Assembly (NCBI RefSeq): GCF_900187365.1
Contig: NZ_FYDG01000011.1
Location: forward strand, 1-64,000
Reading direction: 5' to 3'
Length of the DNA: 64,000 nt
Source of the DNA: Rhodoblastus acidophilus
Lineage (GTDB): Bacteria > Pseudomonadota > Alphaproteobacteria > Rhizobiales > Beijerinckiaceae
Shown here one piece after another: positions 1 through 7,451 of this stretch (position 1 is its first letter; every line of letters starts with the position of its first letter). Position numbers and translations under genes: made by a program. The notes beneath the pieces were generated by a model, which was not told the DNA's origin, searched no databases, and saw only the letters and a program-made list of their open reading frames with translations.

Positions 1-1
1 C

Positions 2-67
2 TATTCCATCAAGAGCGTCGAGCCGGACGGGCTTGGCCGCATTGTTTGTTCGATCCTCAAGGCCTGA
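2..67 (+). CDS. C-terminal end of a phage tail gene (partial)
   Basis: Twenty-one codons open at the left edge of the window end in TGA at 65-67. The residual peptide (ending in VCSILKA) is too short to identify. In P2-like phages the gene before U is usually the tail tape-measure gene T, so that is the most likely identity, by position only. Codon third positions are GC-rich like the neighbouring tail genes. Confidence 0.35.
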   Translation, partial: YSIKSVEPDGLGRIVCSILKA

Positions 68-69
68 AA

Positions 70-397
70 ATGGGTCTCCCCGGCCTCGCTCTCCTCATCA
101 TCGCGACCCAGGCGCTTCGCGCCCGTTTTGGCGCCGATGTCGTCATCAAGATGCAACCGGACGCCCCCGTCGAGATCGCGGCGAAGACGGTCTGCCTGTT
201 CCTGGAGCGAGCCTCCGGTAAGCCGATCGGTGGATTTGGCGAGGGCGGCTCTCGATGCTCTGATCATCAAGGCGCGTAAGGCGCGCGCCGAATTGAGAAA
301 GCTCTCCGCCGTCGCAGCTTCGCCGGGCGCGGGCGAGGCCCCCTCGTTCGGCTCGCTCCACCGCAACTCCTTCACGACAGGTCCGCAGGGGGAATAG
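70..397 (+). pseudogene. Small phage reading frame that appears split between two frames
   Basis: Between the preceding tail gene and gene U one frame starting at ATG 70 has good codon use up to about position 225 and then degrades to a stop at 279. The next frame has good codon use from a possible GTG at 230 to TAG at 397 (it contains LARAALDALIIKARKARAEL). This could be two overlapping small genes, a programmed frameshift, or one small gene broken by an indel. No family was recognised. An antisense frame covering 1-375 is also open and is judged a shadow. Confidence 0.25.
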
Positions 398-401
398 GCC
401 C

Positions 402-827
402 GTGCTCTATCAGCTTGGCGCGCTCACGCTGGACGTGGCGCCATTCAACACGCATGAAGTCGAGCGCGAAGCCGGGTTCGACTTCGCGGCCAAGGACGTC
501 GTCGGCGGCATGAAGCCGCGCGAGCCGATGGGCGAGGCGGATGAAACGATCACGCTGGAATGCAGGCTGTTCCCGCATCGCTTCGGCGGCCTCTCCGGAC
601 TGTCGGTGCTGGACGGCATGCGCGCCAGCGGTCAGCCGCAGATCCTCGTGCGTGGCGACGGACTGAATCGTGGCTGGTTTCTGATCGACAAGGTCAAGGA
701 GACCGACGCCTTCCTGACGCGGGAAGGAATCGGACGGCAGATCGACGTGTCGATCAGCCTCACGCGATCCCCCGTCGGCGCCAGCGCCGGATCGATCCTC
801 TCGACGCTGATGTCCTTGTTCCGGTGA
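402..827 (+). CDS. P2-like phage tail protein gpU
   Basis: This 141-residue protein matches the gpU family of contractile-tail phages, which helps complete the tail tube end during assembly. The start is a GTG at 402, giving MLYQLGALTLDV; gpU proteins typically begin with such a short MxxxLG beta strand. Typical gpU features are the FDFAAKDVVGG and GLSGLSVLDGM segments, followed by a beta-rich C-terminus. It is followed 7 bases later by the gpX gene and then gpD, the order U-X-D being characteristic of P2-type tail modules. It belongs to the tail end of a prophage or prophage remnant whose left part lies outside the window. Confidence 0.85.
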   Translation: MLYQLGALTLDVAPFNTHEVEREAGFDFAAKDVVGGMKPREPMGEADETITLECRLFPHRFGGLSGLSVLDGMRASGQPQILVRGDGLNRGWFLIDKVKETDAFLTREGIGRQIDVSISLTRSPVGASAGSILSTLMSLFR

Positions 828-834
828 GGCAGCC

Positions 835-1056
835 ATGGCCACCGAAATCCTGACCTTCAACGGCTCCACGCCGCTCGATCTGCTGCTCTGGCGGCGCTAT
901 GGCCGCGACGTCGTCGGGCTGGTCGAACAGACGCTGGTCGCGAATCCACATCTGGCCGGGCTCGGCGTCTGCCCGCCGCGCGGCACGAAAGTGCTCGTGA
1001 CCGTCCCGGCGGCACAGCAGGAGACCGCGACCAGGACGGTGTCGCTCTATGACTGA
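835..1056 (+). CDS. P2-like phage tail protein gpX (LysM-like)
   Basis: A 73-residue protein of the gpX family, a small LysM-like tail protein needed for tail assembly. The sequence has the usual pattern: an N-terminal beta strand, the LLWRRYG helix, a VEQTLVANPHLA segment and a proline-bearing strand (GVCPPRGTKVLV). The ATG at 835 lies 7 bases after the gpU stop. Its end overlaps the start of the gpD gene by 8 bases, which implies translational coupling within the tail operon. Confidence 0.85.
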   Translation: MATEILTFNGSTPLDLLLWRRYGRDVVGLVEQTLVANPHLAGLGVCPPRGTKVLVTVPAAQQETATRTVSLYD

Positions 1057-2092
1057 CGTCTCGCGCGGCGCCTATTATCTCATCTCGATCGATGGCAGGC
1101 CGGTCACGGCGAATTTCGCGCCCTACCTGCTGTCGATGACGATCCGCGATACCGAGGGCGGCAAAAGCGACAGCCTCGATCTTGAGATGGATGATCGCAA
1201 CGGCCAGATCATCCTGCCGCGCACCGGGGCGATGGTCAATGCGGAGATCGGCTGGAAAGGCGGCGGCTGCATCACCTTCGAGGGCAAGACAGACGAGCCG
1301 CATAGCCGGGGCTCGCGCGGCGGCGGCATGACGCTGTCGCTGAACGCCAAGAGCGCCGATCCGAAAGGGAAGGGCAAGGAGCCGCAGAGCCGCCACAAGG
1401 ACAAGGCGAAGTTTGGCGATGTCGCCAAGGAATGGGGCAAGAAGATCGGCTATTCCGTGCAGGTCCATTCCGCGCTGTCGGCGATCTCGCGCGATTATTG
1501 GGAGATGGCCAACGAGTCGTTCCACGCCTGGGGCGCGCGCATCGCCCGCGAGATTGGCGCGACGTTCAAGGTGCAGGGCGGCAAGGCGGTGTTTGTGCCG
1601 CGCGGCGGCGCCAATGCGGCCTCGGGCGCGGCGCTGGCGACCGTTTACGCCACGCGGCCTGGCAACATTATCAACTGGGACCTCACGCCCTGTTTCAACC
1701 GCATGGCCTATCAGCAGTTCTCGGCGCGCTGGTACGACATCAAGAAGGCGCGATGGGTCACGGAGAAGGTCACCAGCGGCGGCGACGCGCTGGCGGACCT
1801 TACGCATCGGTTCAAGGCGACCGACAAGGATCACGCCAAGCAGCTCGCCAGTTCGAACAAGGACGAGGCCGACCGCGAGAAGGGCGGCGGAACTGTCATG
1901 ATCATCGGTGAGCCAGCCGCACGTTCGCAGGCGACATGCGTCGTTTCGGGCGTCCGCGCCGGCATCAATGGGTCGTACCGCATCACCGAGGCGGCGCACA
2001 CTTACACGCGCGGCGGCGGCTACGACACGGAAATGACGCTCAAGCAGCCAAGCGGCGACGCCGGCTCAGACAGCCGTAAGGCGTCGAGTTAA
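1049..2092 (+). CDS. P2-like late control / tail protein gpD
   Basis: A 347-residue protein of the gpD family (phage late control gene D; related to T4 gp27 and VgrG, the hub at the tail tip). Visible family features are the N-terminal strand ending in DLEMDD, the GWKGGG turn, and a central segment with WEMANESFHAWGARIAREIG, the region where gpD proteins define a spike-binding barrel. The C-terminus (ITEAAHTYTRGGGYDTEMTL) is the conserved end of the family. It overlaps the gpX gene by 8 bases. Full length and intact, it suggests that the prophage tail module was functional until recently. Confidence 0.87.
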   Translation: MTDVSRGAYYLISIDGRPVTANFAPYLLSMTIRDTEGGKSDSLDLEMDDRNGQIILPRTGAMVNAEIGWKGGGCITFEGKTDEPHSRGSRGGGMTLSLNAKSADPKGKGKEPQSRHKDKAKFGDVAKEWGKKIGYSVQVHSALSAISRDYWEMANESFHAWGARIAREIGATFKVQGGKAVFVPRGGANAASGAALATVYATRPGNIINWDLTPCFNRMAYQQFSARWYDIKKARWVTEKVTSGGDALADLTHRFKATDKDHAKQLASSNKDEADREKGGGTVMIIGEPAARSQATCVVSGVRAGINGSYRITEAAHTYTRGGGYDTEMTLKQPSGDAGSDSRKASS

Positions 2093-2142
2093 GCGCCCGC
2101 TCCTCAATCAACATCTTCTCCACGACCTGAAAGGACCAGCCG

Positions 2143-2922
2143 ATGGCTGACGTGTCCAAAATTTTGCTCGCCATCGAACCGCACGCGAGGCCGGCGATCA
2201 TCGCCGGCCTCGCCAATGCCTTTCTCGATTGCATCAACCGCGCCGATCTCGCGACGCAGCTGCGCCAGGGGCATTTTCTCGCCCAATGCGCCCACGAGTC
2301 CGACGGCTTCCAGACGACAGTCGAATATGCGTCGGGCCGCGCCTACGAAGGTCGCCGCGATCTCGGCAACGAGGAGCCCGGCGATGGCGTTCGCTACAAG
2401 GGGCGCGGCCTGATCCAGCTCACCGGCCGCGCGAACTATCGCAGCTTCGGGGCGATGCTGGGGCTTAACCTCGAAAGCGATCCCGCGCGTGCCGCCACAT
2501 TCCCAGCTGCCGCGCTCGTCGCCGCCGCATATTGGCGCGCGCGGCGGATCAACGACTACGCCGACCATGACAGTATCGAAGGCGTCACGCGCAAGGTCAA
2601 TGGCGGCCTGAACGGGCTCGCCAGCCGCAAGGCCTATCTGGCCCGGGCGAAGCACGCGCTCGCCGATCTCAAGGGCGCGCTGACGGCTCGCGCGGCGGAG
2701 GAGACGGCGAAAGCCAAAGCGAAAGCCAAGAGCGCTGCGGCTTCCATGACGGCCGGCGCTGCGACGACCGCCGCCGCGCCTGTCGCGCCGGACCATGTGC
2801 AGCTCGGCGCGCTGGTCATCTTGGGCCACCTTGGCGACCATCGCCAAGAAGGCGGTGCGGTAACCGCGCCCTTCCTCATCACCGGTTCCTTGCGTCGCTC
2901 GCCGGCCGGCGACGCGAGGTGA
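2143..2922 (+). CDS. Phage endolysin, glycoside hydrolase family 19
   Basis: A GH19 chitinase/lysozyme-type domain occupies residues 1 to about 175. It would hydrolyse peptidoglycan for host lysis. The catalytic glutamate is E52 in AHESDGF, and the KGRGLIQLTGRANY segment is the classic GH19 substrate-groove motif. An Ala/Lys-rich linker follows. The current C-terminus after about residue 226 is odd: in the next frame from about 2820 the sequence reads WATLATIAKKAVR and stops at 2861-2863, like the end of a membrane anchor. This suggests a one-base change that replaced the original tail. Position directly after the tail genes fits a lysis gene. Confidence 0.82.
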   Translation: MADVSKILLAIEPHARPAIIAGLANAFLDCINRADLATQLRQGHFLAQCAHESDGFQTTVEYASGRAYEGRRDLGNEEPGDGVRYKGRGLIQLTGRANYRSFGAMLGLNLESDPARAATFPAAALVAAAYWRARRINDYADHDSIEGVTRKVNGGLNGLASRKAYLARAKHALADLKGALTARAAEETAKAKAKAKSAAASMTAGAATTAAAPVAPDHVQLGALVILGHLGDHRQEGGAVTAPFLITGSLRRSPAGDAR

Positions 2923-2950
2923 TTCACCGCGCCGGCGCGAAGGAAAAATC

Positions 2951-3163
2951 ATGTCCGCCATCGAAGACCTCGAAACCGCCTATGAAGCGATCCAGAAGGC
3001 GGTGTCCGACGCCGTCGCCAAAATCCAGTCGCAGAGCGCCGCGCTCGCCAGCGCCGTCGCTGCGAACGATCCCACGAAGATCGAAAGCATCGCCCAAGAG
3101 CTGACCGCGACGGCCGCCACGCTGGAAGCCGCCGTCAACCCGCCGGCGACGGCTGCGAGCTGA
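2951..3163 (+). CDS. Small phage hypothetical protein, predicted helical
   Basis: A 70-residue, Ala-rich protein starting at an ATG preceded by the purine-rich sequence GAAGGAAAAA. It is almost entirely helical by composition (AYEAIQKAVSDAVAKIQSQS) and has no hydrophobic segment. No family was recognised. It sits in the lysis part of the prophage, 28 bases after the endolysin frame, and is followed by a strong terminator, so it is probably the last gene of the late operon. Confidence 0.6.
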   Translation: MSAIEDLETAYEAIQKAVSDAVAKIQSQSAALASAVAANDPTKIESIAQELTATAATLEAAVNPPATAAS

Positions 3164-3181
3164 TCGCGCGGAATCATTATG

Positions 3182-3206
3182 GCCGGGGCGCGCCGCCCCG
3201 GCTTTT
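3182..3206 (+). terminator. Rho-independent terminator after the phage tail/lysis operon
   Basis: A perfect 9-bp GC-rich stem (GCCGGGGCG with CGCCCCGGC) with a 3-base loop is followed directly by TTTT. It lies 19 bases after the stop of the small phage gene at 2951-3163 and would end the tail operon transcript. Confidence 0.8.
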
Positions 3207-3253
3207 CACACTGAACGACCCGGGCGGCGGCTCCTGGGCGAAGGAATTGAGCC

Positions 3254-3595
3254 ATGGCGGATGCGGGCGGCGGCTTGGGGCAGAGCGAGACGGCGATCAT
3301 TGGAATGGCGACGACGGTGCTCGCGGGATTCCTGGGAAAATTCTGGGACCACCTTTTTGGCGGTCACGCTGCAGCGGAAAAACAGCGAGCCGAAGCACGG
3401 AAGCTCCTCGAGGATGCCTTCGATGAAAAGACGCGAGCACTGATCGATAGCTACGGCAAGATGATCGATGATCTGAAAGAGTTCTACGAAAACCGAATCA
3501 CAGAGCTGCGCGCTGATGTCGACCACTGGCGCGGCGAGACGATCTCGCTCCGCAAAGCACTGGACGCGCTGCGAGCCAGGGCGGCGGGGCAATAA
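3254..3595 (+). CDS. Membrane-anchored coiled-coil phage protein (spanin-like)
   Basis: A 113-residue protein with one N-terminal hydrophobic segment (about residues 13-27, AIIGMATTVLAGFLG) followed by a charged heptad-rich region to the C-terminus. This build is that of inner-membrane spanins (Rz-like) or other phage lysis accessories, and the position after the endolysin supports a lysis role. No overlapping outer spanin gene was recognised, so the assignment is structural only. It lies beyond the terminator at 3182-3206 and would need its own promoter or read-through. Confidence 0.5.
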   Translation: MADAGGGLGQSETAIIGMATTVLAGFLGKFWDHLFGGHAAAEKQRAEARKLLEDAFDEKTRALIDSYGKMIDDLKEFYENRITELRADVDHWRGETISLRKALDALRARAAGQ

Positions 3596-3882
3596 ATGGC
3601 GACGGCGATCAAAAAGACCGAATAGAAACGCCGGCTTCGAGCGATCGAGAAAGCCTTACGCGCTGGCGCTTGCTCGCCGTGCGTCGAGACGAGCCCGCGC
3701 GATCATGGCGCGCTCGTGGAGAAAATTGACTGAATATCCGCCGGCTCCCTCAGAAAGCGGGGGCCGGAAGCCGGACGCGGGCACAGTTTGGCGACCAACC
3801 CGCGCAGCGCCACCAAGGATAACGCTCCCCCGCCGCCGTCGACGGCTCGCGCAGGGTGCCAGAATCCTGGTTATAAGAAAAC

Positions 3883-4713
3883 ATGCAATCTGAAATGGAC
3901 CTTGGAGACAGCCAATCTCGGCTACGCGTTGTCAGACCGGCGCGCCCGGCGGCAGGTTATATCGGAGGGAAAAAACAGCTGGCGGAACGGCTATCTCGGT
4001 TGATCGATCAGACTCCACATGATCTTTATGCCGAACCTTTCGTTGGGATGGGTGGAGTCTTTTTGCGACGGGTCCGCGCGCCTGATGTCGAGGTAATTAA
4101 CGATCGCTCTCAGGACGTGGCCAATTTCTTCCGGATCCTGCAACGCCATTACGAGCCTTTCTTTGACATGCTAAAATGGCGGCTCACGTCGAGGGCCGAA
4201 TTTGATCGGCTGCTGTCACAAGACCCGACGACGCTGACCGATCTTGAACGTGCTGCGCGGTTTCTCTACCTGCAGCGCTTGTCTTTTGGCGGTAAGGTTT
4301 CCGGCCGAACCTTCGGCTATTCTCTCACCGGCCCTGCGCGGTTTGATACGACCAAGCTCGGCGTGCTCCTCGAGGCGATCCATGATCGACTTGCGGGTGT
4401 GACAATAGAATGCCTCGACTGGCGCGATTTCATCGCGCGGTGGGATCGGCCCGGCGCGCTGTTTTTTTGTGACCCGCCATACTTTGGGACAGAGCGCTAT
4501 TATGGAGCGGGGCTCTTTTCTCAGGCGAGCCATGCGGAAATGGCCGAGGCCCTTGGCGGCTTGAAAGGCAACTTCATCTTGACGATTAACGACCTGCCGC
4601 AGACGCGCGAGATCTATGCTGCTTTTCGGCTCGAAAGCGTCGATTTGACATATCAGGCCGGCGGCGCGGACGAAGCGAAGGCGGTTAAAGAACTTATCGT
4701 CTCTGGCCCTTGA
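3883..4713 (+). CDS. DNA adenine methylase, D12 class (Dam-like)
   Basis: This 276-residue protein carries the alpha-class N6-adenine methyltransferase motifs in order: YIGGKKQLAERL (motif X, about residues 26-37), YAEPFVGMGGVF (motif I, S-adenosylmethionine binding) and FFCDPPYFG (motif IV, the catalytic DPPY). Length is close to E. coli Dam. No partner endonuclease is adjacent, so it is an orphan methylase, common in prophages, where it may protect phage DNA or alter regulation. The target sequence cannot be read from the protein. The start is either ATG 3883 or ATG 3895. Its codon use is less GC-biased than the tail genes, consistent with separate acquisition. Confidence 0.85.
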   Translation: MQSEMDLGDSQSRLRVVRPARPAAGYIGGKKQLAERLSRLIDQTPHDLYAEPFVGMGGVFLRRVRAPDVEVINDRSQDVANFFRILQRHYEPFFDMLKWRLTSRAEFDRLLSQDPTTLTDLERAARFLYLQRLSFGGKVSGRTFGYSLTGPARFDTTKLGVLLEAIHDRLAGVTIECLDWRDFIARWDRPGALFFCDPPYFGTERYYGAGLFSQASHAEMAEALGGLKGNFILTINDLPQTREIYAAFRLESVDLTYQAGGADEAKAVKELIVSGP

Positions 4714-4847
4714 CGGCAGCATGGGCGGGCAATGCGCCATTGGCCTGCGCCCAGGGAGCGTAACGCCGGCCTGGCGCGCCTATCCCGCGCCCGGGCTGGC
4801 TAACCTGACATTGCGCGCCCCGGCCGGCGTGGCGGCCAGGTCGCCGA

Positions 4848-5243
4848 TCAGACGCGAGCCAATTTCTCTCGCGCCGCGCTCGCGATGAAGGCCGAACGTG
4901 TAACCCCGCTTCTGCTTGCAGCTTCGTCGATGGCTTCCAGCAATCCGGCGTCCATGGTTAGATTGGCGCGGACGCTCCGGCCGGCGTCAAGGATCAGCGG
5001 GACAAGCACGGCCGTTTCGCCCGGGCCTATTTCCCCGCGGGCGAGGACCTCCGCAACCGACGAGGGCGGGGGCACTGGATGGCCCCCGCTTCTTTTATAT
5101 GCGATGACGTCGCGCAGAGCGGCGGTCGCATCCGCAAGGGCGGTTTCTGGCGTATCGCCAGCGCCGACGCACCCGTCAATGTCGGCGATACGCACTCCCC
5201 AAGCGTCTGAGGCACCATCGAGAATGCCGACGTAATAGGCCAT
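4848..5243 (-). CDS. hicB: HicB family antitoxin
   Basis: A 131-residue antitoxin with the typical two parts: an N-terminal degraded RNase-H-like HicB domain (MAYYVGILDG...GVRIADIDGCVGAGDTPETAL) and a C-terminal ribbon-helix-helix DNA-binding domain (RSVRANLTMDAGLLEAIDEA). HicB neutralises the HicA mRNA interferase and represses the operon. The start at 5243 is chosen because MAYYVGI is the conserved family start. It lies 29 bases downstream of hicA. A shortened near-copy of its first 56 residues lies at 5602-5772. Confidence 0.87.
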   Translation of the reverse strand: MAYYVGILDGASDAWGVRIADIDGCVGAGDTPETALADATAALRDVIAYKRSGGHPVPPPSSVAEVLARGEIGPGETAVLVPLILDAGRSVRANLTMDAGLLEAIDEAASRSGVTRSAFIASAAREKLARV

Positions 5244-5272
5244 TTTGCTCCTCTCCTTGAGCTGTTGGCGGA

Positions 5273-5467
5273 TCAGAACCAACCCGCCGCCTTGGCTATC
5301 GAGCGCGCCGTTCCGGGCGTCAGTTCGCGATGGCGGGGAACCGGGATCATGACGCCCGGCCGATCGTTATGAACATAACGATCGTGGCCTCCGCCGCCGA
5401 CATTGTACCAGCCTTCAGCCTCAAGCCGGGCGATAATTTTGCGGGTGTTGGTTTCTGGCTTCGGCAT
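5273..5467 (-). CDS. hicA: HicA family mRNA interferase toxin
   Basis: A 64-residue toxin with a dsRBD-like fold. The GGGGHDRYVH segment contains the catalytic histidine, and the VPRHRELTPGTARSIAKAAG end is the family signature. HicA cleaves mRNA until bound by HicB. ATG 5467 is used as start because the upstream in-frame extension (to 5545) is not family-like. It precedes hicB on the same strand, the usual toxin-first order. The module likely stabilises the surrounding mobile DNA or acts in abortive phage defence. Confidence 0.85.
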   Translation of the reverse strand: MPKPETNTRKIIARLEAEGWYNVGGGGHDRYVHNDRPGVMIPVPRHRELTPGTARSIAKAAGWF

Positions 5468-5601
5468 GTCACGCGCTCGTTTAGTGCATATATATGCACG
5501 CGCGTTCAGTTCGCGCCAAGGCGGTCCGTGCAAAATAATGCACAACCCCTGACGGCATGCCTGCGTAGCATTTCGAAAATGTGTCCCCCAGCTTTGGCTC
5601 G

Positions 5602-5772
5602 TTAGGGTTGCCCGCCACTTCTTTTATATGCGATGACGTCGCGCAAAGCGGCGGTCGCATCCGCAAGGGCGGCTTCTGGCGTTTCGCCAGCGCCGACACA
5701 CCAGTCAATGTCGGCGATACGCACGCCCCAAGTGTCCGAGGCGCCGTCGAGAATGCCGACGTAATAAGCCAT
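5602..5772 (-). pseudogene. Truncated second copy of hicB (with relics of hicA upstream)
   Basis: Reading from ATG 5772, 56 codons reproduce the N-terminal half of the neighbouring HicB with a few substitutions (ASDTWGVRIADIDWCVGAGE) and then stop at 5602-5604, so the ribbon-helix-helix domain is missing. The bases just upstream (about 5773-5815) also match the region upstream of the intact hicB, including a degraded hicA end. A tandem duplication of the hicAB module followed by decay of one copy explains this. A short solo HicB domain could still bind HicA. Confidence 0.75.
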
Positions 5773-5987
5773 TTTGCTCCTCCTTGAGCTGTTTGGCGGG
5801 TTAGAGCCAACCCGCCGGGCAAGCCGCCGATGGCGCCTGACTGCGTCACACTGCGATGGCTTTCCGTCGCAGACGTCTCAATGTAAGTGACACATCAATC
5901 AAAGGGTGCCGGCCAGCCTCTGCTGGGGCCGAAACGTTGGCCGCGCTCGAGCGTCAGCGACAATTAAAAATAAGCAAGGATACCGCG

Positions 5988-7022
5988 ATGACTGATGGCA
6001 ACACGCGATTTTTGGGAACAAGCACGACTAATTCGATGCAAATCGATTTGGAAAAACTACGCGCACCCGGCTTGCGCGGCACTCTCTCCATTCTTGCAAT
6101 TCGGAAGAATGAAACTCGGAATAGCGACGAGCGACGAGACGACCAAACGGTGCGCAGCTTTACAGTATCAGCTCTCCTCGCCACGAGCGCCGCGGCTCCC
6201 GGCGACGCTAACGGGAACTTTACGGCTAACGACGGCACCTCATATGTGCTGATTGAGCCGAGCAAAGAGTTTCTCCAGGTCGAATTAGCGGGTTATACAT
6301 TTCGCGTTTACAAAAACAGCGCCGGCGAATTGTCTATGATCTCTATGAATTTGATGGCACAAAACAATATGGAGGCAAAATTTATATTTATTGATTTAAT
6401 CGGATCGTTTATAGATTATATATCATACATAAAAAATACGCCAATCCGCATTTCAAAAATACGAATAAAGGACAACAAGAATGACGCTCAATACATAGAC
6501 ATCATATCTCCATTCCGGCCATCATTCTTAATTGACGCTGAAATTGAAGTTTTTAATGAATTACGGCCGATTTATGCTCTATTTAGGGAGGCTAGAAACT
6601 CCGATAGCGCCTACTACCAGCTTCTTTGCTACTATAAAATAATGGAAGGCATCAACACCCTAAAATCTAAACAAATTAAACGTGCAAAAAAATTCGGTTT
6701 TAAACTGACAGCTTTGGCTGACATAGTACCGAACCACAGAGACCTGAGCCATGAAATTCGCCCTTACATTGGAAAGTCCATCCAGCATTTTAAAGACAAT
6801 TTTCTCACGCGGCGCTATCGCGACGCAGCAGCGCATTTCACTTTAAGGGAAAACACCGTTCTCCACGTCAGCTCCCCCCAGGAACTTTTGAGCTTTTCCG
6901 AAGCAGCATTTGCCTGTGAGCTTTGCGTTCGGCAACTCATCAAAAATTATGAAAACCTCGCCAAGGAGGCGCAAAGATTCACCGCGGCTCTCGGGCAGCC
7001 CTTAAAAAGCAGCTTTGTATAG
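5988..7022 (+). CDS. MauJ-like / HEPN-like protein of unknown function
   Basis: A 344-residue protein starting at ATG 5988, preceded by a clear ribosome-binding site (AAGCAAGGA). It resembles proteins often annotated as MauJ, whose function is not established. The C-terminal third is helical and contains RRYRDAAAHF, reminiscent of RNAxAH-type HEPN/abortive-infection folds with the conserved histidine. No methylamine dehydrogenase genes are present, so a role in methylamine use is unlikely. From about 6330 to 6900 the gene is much more AT-rich than its surroundings, with ATA, AAA and AAT codons common, a clear sign of transfer. It lies between the hic module and the Avs-like gene, so a defence role is possible but not shown. 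Confidence 0.5.
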   Translation: MTDGNTRFLGTSTTNSMQIDLEKLRAPGLRGTLSILAIRKNETRNSDERRDDQTVRSFTVSALLATSAAAPGDANGNFTANDGTSYVLIEPSKEFLQVELAGYTFRVYKNSAGELSMISMNLMAQNNMEAKFIFIDLIGSFIDYISYIKNTPIRISKIRIKDNKNDAQYIDIISPFRPSFLIDAEIEVFNELRPIYALFREARNSDSAYYQLLCYYKIMEGINTLKSKQIKRAKKFGFKLTALADIVPNHRDLSHEIRPYIGKSIQHFKDNFLTRRYRDAAAHFTLRENTVLHVSSPQELLSFSEAAFACELCVRQLIKNYENLAKEAQRFTAALGQPLKSSFV

Positions 7023-7451
7023 AACTCTAAAACTAGCGAACCATGTTATTCGAAAATCGGGGTCGCTGTAGCGGTACCAGCTAGACCTCAAGAAAAATCA
7101 TGATTTTCGAAAATATTTTTTGTCCGCCGAGCGGCGCGGGACCGCGTGCGGAGCTAAACTGCCTGATTCTGGAAGTGCCCGCTTCCGCCGATCGCGTCGA
7201 TACAAGCTGGGCCCTGGCTGATTGCCGGTGCGCAAGGTCTTCGGCACTGAACGGCTCGAAGGAGACCTTCCCCAACACTGGCCGCGGACGACTCGTCTAG
7301 ACGCGAAGCGGACCTCCGTCCTTTCGTAGTTCGAACTCACTTACGTCTTCCAGTTGCGTGGTAGGTTATGGTTGAAGAATGAGGCTCATGATTCCCTTGC
7401 CCGTTTCCATATGGCAGCTAAGGGATTGGCCAGTGCGCGCATACTGCTCGC
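7023..7451. other. Intergenic stretch without a recognisable gene
   Basis: About 430 bases separate the MauJ-like gene from the large NTPase gene. Short frames exist on both strands (for example 7098-7340 minus) but none has a plausible start, length or family pattern. The composition returns to moderate GC after 7130. The promoter of the large gene is presumably in the last 100 bases; no strong consensus was seen. Confidence 0.5.
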
